Numbered from the stretch's first letter, positions 44,559 to 52,296 are shown. The stretch is DNA of 64,000 nucleotides from Streptomyces nitrosporeus (GCF_008704555.1 NZ_CP023702.1:3906001-3970000); one strand, 5' to 3'. A program made the numbers and translations. Notes: generated from the letters alone by a model not told the origin.

Positions 44559-45029
44559 TCAGCCCTCCGCGATGATCTCGGAGAGCGTGTCCACGCCCTC
44601 ACGGGTTCCTACAACAACGAGCGTGTCCCCGATGGCGAGCCGGAAGTCCGGCCCCGGGGACGGATGCGCACTGTGCGTGCGCAGAACAGCCACGATCGAG
44701 GCCCCGGTACGGGTCCGTGCCTTCGTGTCCCCGAGCAGCCGCCCGCCGTACGGAGAGCGGGAACCGAGCGGAATGTGCTCGGTGACGAGGTTGATGCCCT
44801 CCGTCCGTACGGCGTCGATCGGCGCGGCGTCGATGAGATGCGCCAGCGCCGTCGCCTCGGCGGTGGTCAGGGGTACGGAAAGGCGGCACGAATCTGGGTC
44901 GTCCTTTTCGTAGAAGCCCAGGAACCGTCGTCCGTCGTGGTGCACGACCACGGAGATGTGCTGTCCCGACTCGGTGGTGTAGTCGTACTGGACGCCGACT
45001 CCGGGCAGCGATGTGCGGTGGGTTCCCAT
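44559..45029 (-). CDS. Antiporter regulatory subunit with RCK_C domain (KhtT-like)
   Basis: The 156-residue protein has an N-terminal KhtT-type domain (TSLPGVGVQYDYTTESGQHI; VVVHHDGRRFLGFYEKDDPD). A C-terminal RCK_C/TrkA_C domain follows (TGASIVAVLRTHSAHPSPGP; GDTLVVVGTREGVDTLSEII), which in KhtT binds nucleotide such as c-di-AMP. AGGAGGAAG lies before the ATG at 45029. An AT-rich promoter region (about 45060-45110) precedes this two-gene operon. Confidence 0.9.
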   Translation of the reverse strand: MGTHRTSLPGVGVQYDYTTESGQHISVVVHHDGRRFLGFYEKDDPDSCRLSVPLTTAEATALAHLIDAAPIDAVRTEGINLVTEHIPLGSRSPYGGRLLGDTKARTRTGASIVAVLRTHSAHPSPGPDFRLAIGDTLVVVGTREGVDTLSEIIAEG

Positions 45030-45142
45030 GGCTTCCTCCTGAGGAGCGCGGCGGTGTGTGACCCTTTTGATCAACTCTTTAGACGGCCATTACCTTATCG
45101 GTCCACGTCAATACCCCCAGGTGGCGACCGTAGGGTGGGCAC

Positions 45143-45505
45143 ATGACCGACAGCCGGCGTGTCCGCCGTCTCGTGGCCGGTGAAGAGACCTGGTTCTGGT
45201 CCGTGTCCCACCGCCACCCCGAGTGCCGCGAGGTGCTCTCCCTCCGCCGTGAGGGCGGGCCGACCGCCCTGCGCATCGTCTTCCGGGAGGGCCCGGGGCG
45301 CATCGTCTCCGGCGGCTACGCCTGGCACGACGGCCTGGTGGGCACCGCCCACGGGCCCGACCTCAACCTCCACGAGCCGGGCGTGGTGCGCCGGTTGCTG
45401 GACGAGGCGAAGGCCCGGGGACTGGTGAGGGAGGGCCGCTCGGACCCGGAGGCGGACGGCTGGCCGCTGCTCGACGCGGTGGCGGAGGGCCGGGCGCCGG
45501 AGTGA
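45143..45505 (+). CDS. Conserved hypothetical protein
   Basis: The 120-residue protein is not assigned to a family here. It begins TDSRRVRRLVAGEETWFWSV, has several His/Trp residues (HRHPECREVL; GGYAWHDGLVGTAHGPDLNL) and ends in a helical Glu/Ala-rich part. Codon use is normal for the genome and the protein looks soluble. It is divergent from the KhtT-like gene, whose promoter it faces. Confidence 0.7.
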   Translation: MTDSRRVRRLVAGEETWFWSVSHRHPECREVLSLRREGGPTALRIVFREGPGRIVSGGYAWHDGLVGTAHGPDLNLHEPGVVRRLLDEAKARGLVREGRSDPEADGWPLLDAVAEGRAPE

Positions 45506-45639
45506 CCGGCGGAGGCAGTGGCGGTGCCGGAGCCGGAGTCGGCAGACAGTAGGCGGCGGAGGCGTCGTGGAAGCCCGCCGCGGAGACCGGCGCGGAACTC
45601 CCTGGAGAAGCGGCCTCGCCCCGTGCTTGCATGGGCTCC

Positions 45640-46281
45640 ATGGTGTCTGCCGACCGCTTGCTCGCTTTCGCGGCCATGTCGTTCCTGCTGATCGTCGTCC
45701 CCGGCCCCAGCGTGCTTTTCGTGATCGGCCGGGCGCTGGCGCAGGGACGCCGCGCCGCGCTGACCACGGTTGTGGGCAACACCCTCGGTGCTTACGTCCT
45801 CGTCGTGGCCGTGGCGTCGGGCATCGGGACCGTCGTGGAACGCTCCGTCCTCCTCTTCACCGCCCTCAAGCTGACCGGTGCCGCCTATCTGGTGTACCTG
45901 GGTGTCAGGGCATGGCGGGGGCGCGGCTCGCTGCACGCCTCGTTCACCGGCGGCGACGGGGCCGGGCGGAGTGGTCTGCGTACGTTCTGGGAGGGCTTCG
46001 CGGTCGGGGTGTCCAACCCCAAGACCATCGTGTTCTTCGCGGCTGTTCTGCCGCAGTTCGTCGACCGCGGTCAAGGACACGTCATCGTCCAGATGCTCGT
46101 GCTCGGCCTGGTCTTCAACGCCATCGCGGTCGCCTCCGACTGCGTATGGGGCCTGACCGCGGCCACGGCACGCGACTGGTTCGCCCGCTCACCCCGCCGG
46201 CTCTCCATGGTCGGAGGTGTCGGCGGGCTCGCGATGATCGGCCTTGGCGTCACGGTGGCCACGACCGGACGCAAGGACTGA
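45640..46281 (+). CDS. LysE/RhtB family amino-acid exporter
   Basis: The 213-residue membrane protein has the LysE motif GPSVLFVIGRALAQGRRAAL after the first helix. Five or six hydrophobic helices include VGNTLGAYVLVVAVASGIGT and AVGVSNPKTIVFFAAVLPQF, the conserved NPK segment. It probably exports an amino acid or related metabolite; the substrate cannot be told. The start at 45640 (MVSADRLL) was preferred over an ATG nine bases earlier. Confidence 0.92.
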   Translation: MVSADRLLAFAAMSFLLIVVPGPSVLFVIGRALAQGRRAALTTVVGNTLGAYVLVVAVASGIGTVVERSVLLFTALKLTGAAYLVYLGVRAWRGRGSLHASFTGGDGAGRSGLRTFWEGFAVGVSNPKTIVFFAAVLPQFVDRGQGHVIVQMLVLGLVFNAIAVASDCVWGLTAATARDWFARSPRRLSMVGGVGGLAMIGLGVTVATTGRKD

Positions 46282-46509
46282 ACCACCCGTGAGGCGCCCG
46301 CCGTGAAGGTTCGGCTGCTAATCCACCCTTATGGCTGATGTTTCCGCTGTGTGGCGAGTGCGGCTTTTCGGCTGCGTTACGGTAAGCGGGTCATCACGCT
46401 CCGTGCGCATGTGTGTGCGTATACGGAGCGGTCCCCGGACGTGTGTTAGCACCACAGCCCGAGGACCTTCACCGCCAGTGGGCACTACCTCTACGAAGGA
46501 ACCACCGGG

Positions 46510-47685
46510 ATGCTTTGGCATGCTACCGCGCTGTCTCGCGCCTATACGAAGGCCGCGAACGACCTTGTGCGTACCCCGCGTTTGAGCAGTGACGCGAAGA
46601 TTCTTCTTCTGTATGTGCAGGGGCTTCCCGCTGAGCGCCGTGCTGTGGCGTTGAGCGAGCATGCGCGGAAGCTGGGGATCATGGGCCGGGCGTATCAGAA
46701 GGCGAAGAAGCTGCTGGTCGTGCACGGTCATCTGTATGAGTGGCGGCGGCAGGACGAGCGGGGTCATTGGGTGACCGAGCAGTTGCTGGCCAATGTGGCG
46801 CTGGATCCCGCGGAGGCGTCGGAGCTGCGGGCGGCGGGGGCCGGTGTGGTGATTGCCGACGTGGTTGAGGTGTCTCCGGGTGAGCGGAACCCGACGGTCG
46901 GTGGGCCGGGAGGCCGGGCGGCCGGTGGCTATACACCGGTAGATGAAGAACGGGAGAAGAACTCTTCCCACCCACCCACCGAAACCACTTCGACGAAGCC
47001 GGAGCCGGAGCCGAGTTCGGGACCGGGGTCGGAGCTGGGTTCGGGGTCGGTGGTGGTGGGTCCGTGGAGTGCGCAGGAGGCTGAGGCGGAGCGTGCTCTG
47101 TTGGGGTTGTGGCGGGTGCATCGGTCGTTGCGTCTGGGGGTGGTGGAGGTTCGCAGGCTGGTGGGGTTGGCGGTGGAGTGGTTGCGGCGGGGTGTGTCGG
47201 TGGAGGAGTTGTGCCGGGTGCTGGGCAGTGATCTGCCGTCTGCGGGGGTGCGTTCGGCGGTGGGGTTCGTGCGGTGGCGGCTGGTGCAGAAGCTGCCGGA
47301 GGCTCCGGCCTGCCCTTCCGGCCTGACGCGTTCCGGAGGGGCGGGTGTGGGGCTGGTGGGCCGGGGGGAGGGTGTTCAACTGCCGCTTCAGGTGGGGTGG
47401 GTGACGTGTCAGGGTCCGGGGGATGAGCATGTCTTCCGGGGTGGTGAGGGGGACACTCATTGCGGGCCTTGCCGTCGTCAGGTGGCCTGGGAGGTCTGGG
47501 AGCGGAAGCGGGCCGTCCAGCTGGCGGAAGAGGCGGCGGGCGGGACGGGTGCGGCTGCTTCTGTGCCTTCGCTGCCCGAGCTGTCCGTGAGGCCCGCGGT
47601 GGATGACGAGGACGACGTCTATCGGCATGTTCCGTGGCGGGAGCGGGTCGCGGCTGTGGAGGCGCAGCGCGTCGTCAGTACGTGA
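46510..47685 (+). CDS. Winged-helix, Cys-rich protein next to a CRISPR leader, copy 1
   Basis: The 391-residue protein has three parts. Residues 1-100 form a winged-helix domain like those of phage or plasmid replication proteins (LSSDAKILLLYVQGLPAERR; GIMGRAYQKAKKLLVVHGHL). Residues ~115-175 are a polar, Pro/Glu/Ser linker. A helical domain at ~180-260 (LGVVEVRRLVGLAVEWLRRG) is followed by a putative zinc site, CQGPGDEHVFRGGEGDTHCG with PCRR after it. The coding strand from 47090 to 47300 is extraordinarily G+T-rich. The gene ends 92 bases before a CRISPR leader. A second copy has the same arrangement. Function unknown; DNA binding is likely. Confidence 0.8.
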   Translation: MLWHATALSRAYTKAANDLVRTPRLSSDAKILLLYVQGLPAERRAVALSEHARKLGIMGRAYQKAKKLLVVHGHLYEWRRQDERGHWVTEQLLANVALDPAEASELRAAGAGVVIADVVEVSPGERNPTVGGPGGRAAGGYTPVDEEREKNSSHPPTETTSTKPEPEPSSGPGSELGSGSVVVGPWSAQEAEAERALLGLWRVHRSLRLGVVEVRRLVGLAVEWLRRGVSVEELCRVLGSDLPSAGVRSAVGFVRWRLVQKLPEAPACPSGLTRSGGAGVGLVGRGEGVQLPLQVGWVTCQGPGDEHVFRGGEGDTHCGPCRRQVAWEVWERKRAVQLAEEAAGGTGAAASVPSLPELSVRPAVDDEDDVYRHVPWRERVAAVEAQRVVST

Positions 47686-47777
47686 ACGGTGTTCTCGGTG
47701 GTGGGGTGAGGGCCTACCCTGGGCCGGGCGGCAAGGGGCGTACCTGGTGGCTTCCCTGTGCCCCCTGGGAGGTAGGT

Positions 47778-47848
47778 GCGAAATGTCCGAGTCGGTGAAG
47801 TTGGTAGAAACCGCTGCTCCCGCCGGATAAACCCGCAGGTCAAATAGA
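47778..47848 (+). promoter_or_regulatory. CRISPR leader, copy 1
   Basis: This 71-base element begins GCGAAATGTCCGAGTCGGTG and ends AGGTCAAATAGA directly before the first repeat. It is AT-richer than its surroundings and is repeated with few changes at 52075-52145 and 61838-61908. It fits an array leader carrying the promoter and integration signals. Confidence 0.85.
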
Positions 47849-47999
47849 CTGCTCCCCGCGCACGCGGGGATGACCCCGTCAGCTCCCGGATCCCGCACCC
47901 TCCGCTGTGCTGCTCCCCGCGCACGCGGGGATGACCCCTTCCCCGCCGCGGTGACGGTCTCCTCGTCGTACTGCTCCCCGCGCACGCGGGGATGGCCCC
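47849..47999 (+). CRISPR. CRISPR array A, 3 repeats
   Basis: Repeats of 29 bases lie at 47849-47877, 47910-47938 and 47971-47999, with two 32-base spacers. The repeat starts CTGCTCCCCGCG and ends GGGGATGACCCC, the actinobacterial type I-E pattern with a palindromic core. The last copy has GATGGCCCC, as expected for the leader-distal end. A leader is present at the left. No cas gene is nearby. Confidence 0.95.
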
Positions 48000-48146
48000 T
48001 GTCTGCTCCTCGTGCCAACGCGTACAGCAGACAGTTGCACGCAATGCCCAGCAGACTCCGCACCTGCCGCAATCCCGCGCAACCGGTCCCCGCGACACCT
48101 TCAGGACCAGCATGCTGATGTTCCACCCGTAAGAACGGAGCCCCCT

Positions 48147-48350
48147 GTGACGCTCAGGTTCCTCGGCACCACATCCGAGCACGGCAACTGCCCCACCCTG
48201 TACGAGATCGTTGAAACCGGCGACATCGTCGTCCAGGGCGACCTGCTCACCGATCCCGAGCATCTGGCCCAACTCCGTGATGTGAGTGAACACGAGGGAT
48301 TCGTCGTGATCCCCCGGGGCCTGCTGACCCGCTTTGCCCCCGAGGAGTGA
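48147..48350 (+). CDS. Small protein of the DUF6879 operon
   Basis: The 67-residue protein begins VTLRFLGTTSEHGNCPTLYE (GTG start) and ends EGFVVIPRGLLTRFAPEE. Small proteins like this commonly precede DUF6879 genes in Streptomyces. Its stop is one base from the next GTG start, so the genes are co-transcribed. The function is unknown. Confidence 0.75.
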   Translation: MTLRFLGTTSEHGNCPTLYEIVETGDIVVQGDLLTDPEHLAQLRDVSEHEGFVVIPRGLLTRFAPEE

Positions 48351-48351
48351 C

Positions 48352-48879
48352 GTGTCACCGCTGATCCCCTTCGAGGAGACCACTCATCTGTTCACGGACT
48401 TCCAGCACACCGCGTTCCGGCTGGAGACCCGCCGCGGGTACGCCACCGACCGGGCCGGAGCCAGGTTCCAGGCGTTCATGCGCGGTATCGACCCGCAGCC
48501 GGAACCCGAACACCCATGGAATGTCAACGTGCGGGAAAAGGCAGCTGAGGGTGCCCGGTTCTCCCGGATCCGGATCATTGATGAGCCGCCCACGGACGGG
48601 CAGCGGTTCCTCATGGCCACTGCGGCCGGCAACGTGGCAGCAGGTGAGGACATCCGTGTGCTCCCCCGCGCGGCCGCAGAGCGCCTCGCTCTGCCCGACT
48701 ACGACCTGTGGCTCTTCGACTTCCGCACCCTTGTCCGTATGCACATAGACGACACCGACCTCACAATCGGCGTCGAACTGATCAACGATCCAGAACAGGT
48801 ATTCGCCGTGTGCCGGGCGAGGGATGCCGCATGGTCACTCGCTGCTCCTTCTGCGGACGTCTGGGCGCGGGTACGTTAA
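48352..48879 (+). CDS. DUF6879 family protein
   Basis: This 175-residue protein contains ETTHLFTDFQHTAFRLETRR and RIRIIDEPPTDGQRFLMATA, which are characteristic of DUF6879, and ends with a region resembling YDLWLFDFRTLVRMHIDDTD. Members are usually encoded beside XRE regulators in Streptomyces and form part of many paralogous regulator/effector pairs with no proven role. It sits between the 67-residue protein and the XRE regulator, with gaps of 1 and 5 bases. Confidence 0.85.
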   Translation: MSPLIPFEETTHLFTDFQHTAFRLETRRGYATDRAGARFQAFMRGIDPQPEPEHPWNVNVREKAAEGARFSRIRIIDEPPTDGQRFLMATAAGNVAAGEDIRVLPRAAAERLALPDYDLWLFDFRTLVRMHIDDTDLTIGVELINDPEQVFAVCRARDAAWSLAAPSADVWARVR

Positions 48880-48884
48880 TCGGC

Positions 48885-49727
48885 GTGAGCACGGACTTCC
48901 AGAGCGCGAGGGAGGCTCTCGGTGCGCGCTTGACCGAACTGCGCACCGAAACCGGCCTTACTGGTAAGGAATTCGCCGAACGGCTCGGCTGGCAGCGCTC
49001 GAAGGTCTCAAGGCTGCAGAACGGACGGCAGACCGCCACCGCCGAGGACCTCGAAGCATGGGCAGCGGCAGCCGGCTGCCCGGATGTCGCTTCGGAACTG
49101 TGTTCGCGGCTACGAGGGCTGAAGACACACAACCGGCACTGGCGGCGGCAACTCGCCGCAGGGCACCGGCCGGTACAGGACCGGTACGTCGTCGAGTACC
49201 GGCAGACCAGAACGGTGCGAGGGTACGAGGCGTCCGTCATCCCGGGCCTGTTCCAGACACCGGATTACGCCCGGCACCTCCTGGCGCAGAACGCCAGGTT
49301 GATGCGATCCCTCCCGGACACCGACGCTGCGGTGGCCGCTCGCATGCGCCGGCAGGAAGTGTTGTACGAAGCCGGTCGGCTCTTCCGTGTCCTGGTGTGG
49401 GAGGGGGCTCTCCACGCGCTCGTATGCCCCCGGGAAGTGATGGCCGCCCAGCTTGACCGGCTGGCCGGGTTGATCGGGATGAGCACGGTGGAGTTCGGCA
49501 TCGTCCCGCTTGGCACACCTATGGAGCTCACCCCGAAGCATGGATTCTGGATCTTCGACGAGAGCCGCGTCGTAGTCGAGACGATCAACACCGAGCTGTC
49601 GTTCGACTCCACCGATGACCTCGCCCTGTACGGACGAGCATGGGACGGGTTGGACGAATCCTCCGTGTACGGCCCACAGGCGCACCGCCTCATCATGCGG
49701 GCTCGGCATCTGTTCATGAAGTCCTGA
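48885..49727 (+). CDS. XRE-family regulator with DUF5753 domain
   Basis: The 280-residue protein has an N-terminal helix-turn-helix (ALGARLTELRTETGLTGKEF; WQRSKVSRLQNGRQTATAED). A DUF5753 domain follows (VIPGLFQTPDYARHLLAQNA; GMSTVEFGIVPLGTPMELTP; FWIFDESRVVVETINTELSF). These regulators usually act with small DUF397-type or similar partner proteins. GTG start five bases after the DUF6879 stop; an upstream ATG (48831) would overlap it. Two small Cys-rich peptide genes follow. Confidence 0.92.
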   Translation: MSTDFQSAREALGARLTELRTETGLTGKEFAERLGWQRSKVSRLQNGRQTATAEDLEAWAAAAGCPDVASELCSRLRGLKTHNRHWRRQLAAGHRPVQDRYVVEYRQTRTVRGYEASVIPGLFQTPDYARHLLAQNARLMRSLPDTDAAVAARMRRQEVLYEAGRLFRVLVWEGALHALVCPREVMAAQLDRLAGLIGMSTVEFGIVPLGTPMELTPKHGFWIFDESRVVVETINTELSFDSTDDLALYGRAWDGLDESSVYGPQAHRLIMRARHLFMKS

Positions 49728-49846
49728 GCAACCCGGCCCAACCCGGCCGGCACCTCGCGCAATCCGGCACAATCAGCAGGCCCCTCCCCGATGCCCGCGT
49801 CTACGTTCAGCGGTACAGCTCACCGGATGCGACGGGAGACCCACAC

Positions 49847-50002
49847 ATGCCGATGACGTCGAAGATGTACGAGGTGGACCGCTACGCCGGTGCCCGGGCG
49901 GTGCGTGAGGAGCAACAGGCTGTCGCCCTCGGCACGGTGGAGACGATCGGCTGCTACCCGGTGTGCCAGAGCCCCCGCTGCTTCACGGGGGCATCCTCGT
50001 GA
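49847..50002 (+). CDS. 51-residue peptide with C-terminal Cys cluster, cassette 1
   Basis: The peptide starts MPMTSKMYEVDRYAGARAVR and ends in GCYPVCQSPRCFTGASS. It is clearly homologous to the minus-strand peptide at 55309-55470: both have a central VETxxCYPVC motif followed by a third Cys. GGGAG precedes the ATG. Its stop overlaps the next start as GTGA. It could be a metal-binding protein or a precursor peptide; nothing proves either. Confidence 0.75.
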   Translation: MPMTSKMYEVDRYAGARAVREEQQAVALGTVETIGCYPVCQSPRCFTGASS

Positions 50003-50160
50003 CCGAGGCCCGTATGACCGAGCTGGCCGCCACGTACCGGGCCTACATCATCCACATCCAGGGCTGCGACGCCGGGTGCCGTTCCGTCGACACGGCCTGC
50101 CCCGAGGGTGAGGAACTCCGGGCCGCGTACCGCGCGGCGGATAAGGGATCCGGCGAATGA
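49999..50160 (+). CDS. 53-residue Cys-containing peptide, cassette 1
   Basis: Starting at the GTG that overlaps the previous stop, it contains YRAYIIHIQGCDAGCRSVDT and CPEGEELRAAYRAADK. It is homologous to the product at 55154-55312 in the second cassette (YRAYIVHIQGCATCR). Three or four Cys in a helical peptide suggest metal binding. Function unknown. Confidence 0.75.
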   Translation: MTEARMTELAATYRAYIIHIQGCDAGCRSVDTACPEGEELRAAYRAADKGSGE

Positions 50161-50216
50161 CCGGCAAGAAGCCTGCCTCTCCTCCCGCCCCACGCCGGGG
50201 AAGATCACCGCTCTGA
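50157..50216 (+). CDS. Possible truncated third gene of cassette 1
   Basis: A 19-codon frame (MTGKKPASPPAPRRGRSPL) starts with the same ATGA overlap that couples the third gene in cassette 2 (a 64-residue product at 54963-55157). It may be a shortened remnant of that gene. The sequence similarity is not recognisable. Confidence 0.25.
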   Translation: MTGKKPASPPAPRRGRSPL

Positions 50217-50279
50217 CCGCGCGGCAGAAGGCCGCGACGACCACCGAGGACCGGCCGGGTACTACGGGGCCGCGCCTCC

Positions 50280-50364
50280 CTGCTCCCCATGCGGGAATGG
50301 CCCCGTCCGGCGCGGCCTCGTCCGGATCAGCCTCGCTGATCCCCGCACACGCGAGGATCCACCG
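50280..50364 (+). CRISPR. Relic of a CRISPR array, 2 decayed repeats
   Basis: A 25-base copy at 50280-50304 begins CTGCTCCCC, lacks four core bases and then reads GCGGGAATGGCCCC. About 31 bases on, at 50336-50364, a second copy reads CTGATCCCCGCACACGCGAG. Orientation and spacing match the other arrays. No leader is seen. Confidence 0.6.
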
Positions 50365-50367
50365 AGG

Positions 50368-50958
50368 TCAGCCCTTATCCGCCCGCGTGACAGCCGTGCG
50401 CAGCAACTCGGCCATCGACCGGCCGGCCACTCGCAGCGGCTCCGGATCGCGGGAGGCCCGGCTGAGCATGAACGCCCCCTCCAGCATCATGACCATCGAG
50501 CAGGCGAGTGAGCGCGCTGCCGCCGGTTCGGCCACCCAGTGGCCGAACCACTGCGCCGCAGCGTCGACCCACTCCTCGAAGACTTCCGCCGTGGCGGCCC
50601 GCAGTACTTCGTTGCTGCTGGCAACCTCCAACGCCACTGTCCCGATCGGACACGCGTCGGCGTAGTCGGCTGCGGCGAGGTCGTCTGCGGCGGCGTCGAA
50701 GGCGTGCACGAGGGATTCGGCGGGGTCCGCCACGCTGTCCAACAGCGCCAGCACCATGCGGCCGTACTCTGATCCGGATGTGCGGATCATGTCCTCGGCC
50801 AGTTGCTGCTTGCCACCGGGGAAGAAGTGGTAGATCGAGCCGAACGGCGCCTCTGCTTCGGTCGCGATCCGCTTGAGACCGGTGGCCGAGTAACCGTGAC
50901 GGCGGAACAGCGTCGCGGCTGCGCCTTGGATTCTGACCCGTGTGTCCGACTGTCCCAT
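50368..50958 (-). CDS. TetR/AcrR family regulator (LmrA/YxaF type)
   Basis: The 196-residue regulator has the helix-turn-helix RIQGAAATLFRRHGYSATGL followed by KRIATEAEAPFGSIYHFFPG. The C-terminal ligand domain contains CPIGTVALEVASSNEVLRAA, typical of the LmrA/YxaF subgroup. It is divergent from the alpha/beta hydrolase gene with a TAGAACGATCTA palindrome between them, so it probably represses both. Confidence 0.92.
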   Translation of the reverse strand: MGQSDTRVRIQGAAATLFRRHGYSATGLKRIATEAEAPFGSIYHFFPGGKQQLAEDMIRTSGSEYGRMVLALLDSVADPAESLVHAFDAAADDLAAADYADACPIGTVALEVASSNEVLRAATAEVFEEWVDAAAQWFGHWVAEPAAARSLACSMVMMLEGAFMLSRASRDPEPLRVAGRSMAELLRTAVTRADKG

Positions 50959-50990
50959 TGCCCTCCGCCCTTCCTGCCCCCAAGATACAG

Positions 50991-51002
50991 TAGAACGATC
51001 TA
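50991..51002. promoter_or_regulatory. TetR operator candidate
   Basis: TAGAACGATCTA has TAGA/TCTA arms around a CG centre and lies in a short AT-rich stretch between the divergent TetR and hydrolase genes, 17 bases before the hydrolase start. Confidence 0.5.
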
Positions 51003-51018
51003 TCAAATAGGGGGTTCG

Positions 51019-51876
51019 ATGCCGGAGATCGAGCTGTCGTCCGGGCCGGTCGACTACCAGGACACCGGCGGTGAGGGGCCGGTCCTGGTGTTCGGCCACG
51101 GCATGCCGATGAACGAGACCCAGTGGCGCAAGGTGGTCCCGTTGCTGGACGGATACCGATGTGTCTTACCTACGCTGCCTCTCGGTGGCCACCGTCGGCC
51201 GATGAACCCGGACGCCGACCTGACCCAGCGCGGGGTGGCCCGGCTCCTGGGCGAGTTCATCGAACGGCTCGGCCTGGACCAGGTGACCCTTGTCCTCAAC
51301 GACTGGGGCGGAGGCCAGTTCCTGGTGTCGGAAGAGCAGGGCCGACGGATCGCGCGCCTGGTGCTGGTGGCCTGCGAGGCATTCGACAACTTCCCACCCG
51401 GACCTGCCAAGGCGATGGCCCAGGTGTGCAGGATTCCCGGCGGTGTCTGGCTCCTGACCCGGCTCATGGGTGTTCCCGCGTTCCGGCACAACCGGGCCGG
51501 ATACGGTGGGATGAGCCTGCGTGGCATCCCTGACGAGATCATGGACGACTGGTTCGCTCCCGCCACCCGCAGCAGGGCCATCCGCCGGGACCTGGCCAAG
51601 TTCGCCACCGGAGCCCCCAACCGCAAGACGCTGCTGGCCTGGAGCGAGCGACTGCGTGAGTTCGAGCGTCCGGTACTGGTCGTATGGGCGACCGAGGACA
51701 GGCTGATGCCACGTGAGCACGGCCCGCGCCTGGCCGAGTTGTACCCACAGGGTCGTCTGGTCGAGATCGCTGACTCGTCCACCCTCGTCCCCGAGGACCA
51801 GCCCGAACGGCTTGCCGAAGTGCTGACCGACTTCCTTGCCCGTACTGGGGCGGAGCCGGCTGGAGGCGCCAGTTGA
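51019..51876 (+). CDS. Alpha/beta hydrolase with Asp nucleophile position
   Basis: This 285-residue alpha/beta hydrolase has its oxyanion-hole region at VLVFGHGMPMNETQW. The nucleophile elbow is LVLNDWGGGQ, with Asp95 in place of Ser, as in haloalkane dehalogenases and epoxide hydrolases. The acid is likely the Asp of VVWATEDRLMP. At the place of the usual catalytic His the sequence reads IADSSTLVPEDQPERLAEVL, so a His is not seen there. Either another His serves or the enzyme is not a classical hydrolase. It is a probable target of the divergent TetR regulator. Substrate unknown. Confidence 0.88.
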   Translation: MPEIELSSGPVDYQDTGGEGPVLVFGHGMPMNETQWRKVVPLLDGYRCVLPTLPLGGHRRPMNPDADLTQRGVARLLGEFIERLGLDQVTLVLNDWGGGQFLVSEEQGRRIARLVLVACEAFDNFPPGPAKAMAQVCRIPGGVWLLTRLMGVPAFRHNRAGYGGMSLRGIPDEIMDDWFAPATRSRAIRRDLAKFATGAPNRKTLLAWSERLREFERPVLVVWATEDRLMPREHGPRLAELYPQGRLVEIADSSTLVPEDQPERLAEVLTDFLARTGAEPAGGAS

Positions 51877-52074
51877 GCCCGAGAGCGGAACGCCTGTCTC
51901 GTTCATGCCCCGACTGCTGAAGCGTGGGGCCCGGAGGGTGCCCATGCCGCTCTGTGGCCGGGGAGTTGGCCTCGGTGTCGGCGTAGGCTCTTGGTGGGCA
52001 AGTGAGGATTTGGCCCTGAGTGGGTGGCGGGAGGGTGCACATGATGCCCGCTTTGAGTTTTTCAGGGAATGTGG

Positions 52075-52145
52075 GCGAAATGTCCGAGTCGGTGAAGTTG
52101 GTAGAAACTGCTGCTCCCGCCGGGTAAACCTGCAGGTCAAATAGA
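52075..52145 (+). promoter_or_regulatory. CRISPR leader, copy 2 (without the winged-helix gene)
   Basis: The same 71-base leader begins GCGAAATGTCCGAGTCGGTG. It differs from copies 1 and 3 at a few positions (for example GGGTAAACCTGC against GGATAAACCCGC). The upstream 200 bases (51877-52074) do not contain the winged-helix gene or its end. Confidence 0.85.
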
Positions 52146-52296
52146 CTGCTCCCCGCGCACGCGGGGATGACCCCCTCCGCCACATCGACCAGCACCTCAC
52201 CCAGACCTGCTCCCCGCGCACGCGGGGATGACCCCACCACCGGTGTGAGGGCGGTGTAGATGCCGAACTGCTCCCCGCGTACGCGGGGCTGACCCC
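52146..52296 (+). CRISPR. CRISPR array B, 3 repeats
   Basis: Repeats lie at 52146-52174, 52207-52235 and 52268-52296, with 32-base spacers. The first two are the canonical type. The last is degenerate (GCGTACGCGGGGCTGACCCC), marking the distal end. An IS5-type transposase remnant begins at the very next base. Confidence 0.95.

Larger units (their letters stand above)
46319..47877 (+). repeat. Duplicated unit, copy 1: upstream region, winged-helix gene, leader, first CRISPR repeat
   Basis: This ~1.56-kb segment is repeated at 60365-61937. Both begin TAATCCACCCTTATGGCTGATG and share the upstream region, an open reading frame, the post-gene spacer, the 71-bp leader and the first CRISPR repeat. 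The 3' half, from about the middle of the gene to the array, is almost identical, while the 5' half of the gene has diverged. That mosaic suggests recent conversion or recombination between the copies. The flanking sequences on both sides are unrelated. Confidence 0.85.

Noticed and set aside
46331-46585. 84-codon frame upstream of the winged-helix gene, partly conserved in the second copy
   Set aside because: The conservation is explained by the duplicated upstream DNA; the frame runs into different phases in the two copies and has no good ribosome site.
46318-48126. 602-codon minus-strand open frame over the winged-helix gene and array A
   Set aside because: It is the antisense shadow of a GT-rich gene joined to translated CRISPR repeats (peptides such as GSSPRARGA and VIPACAGSS), a well-known annotation artefact.
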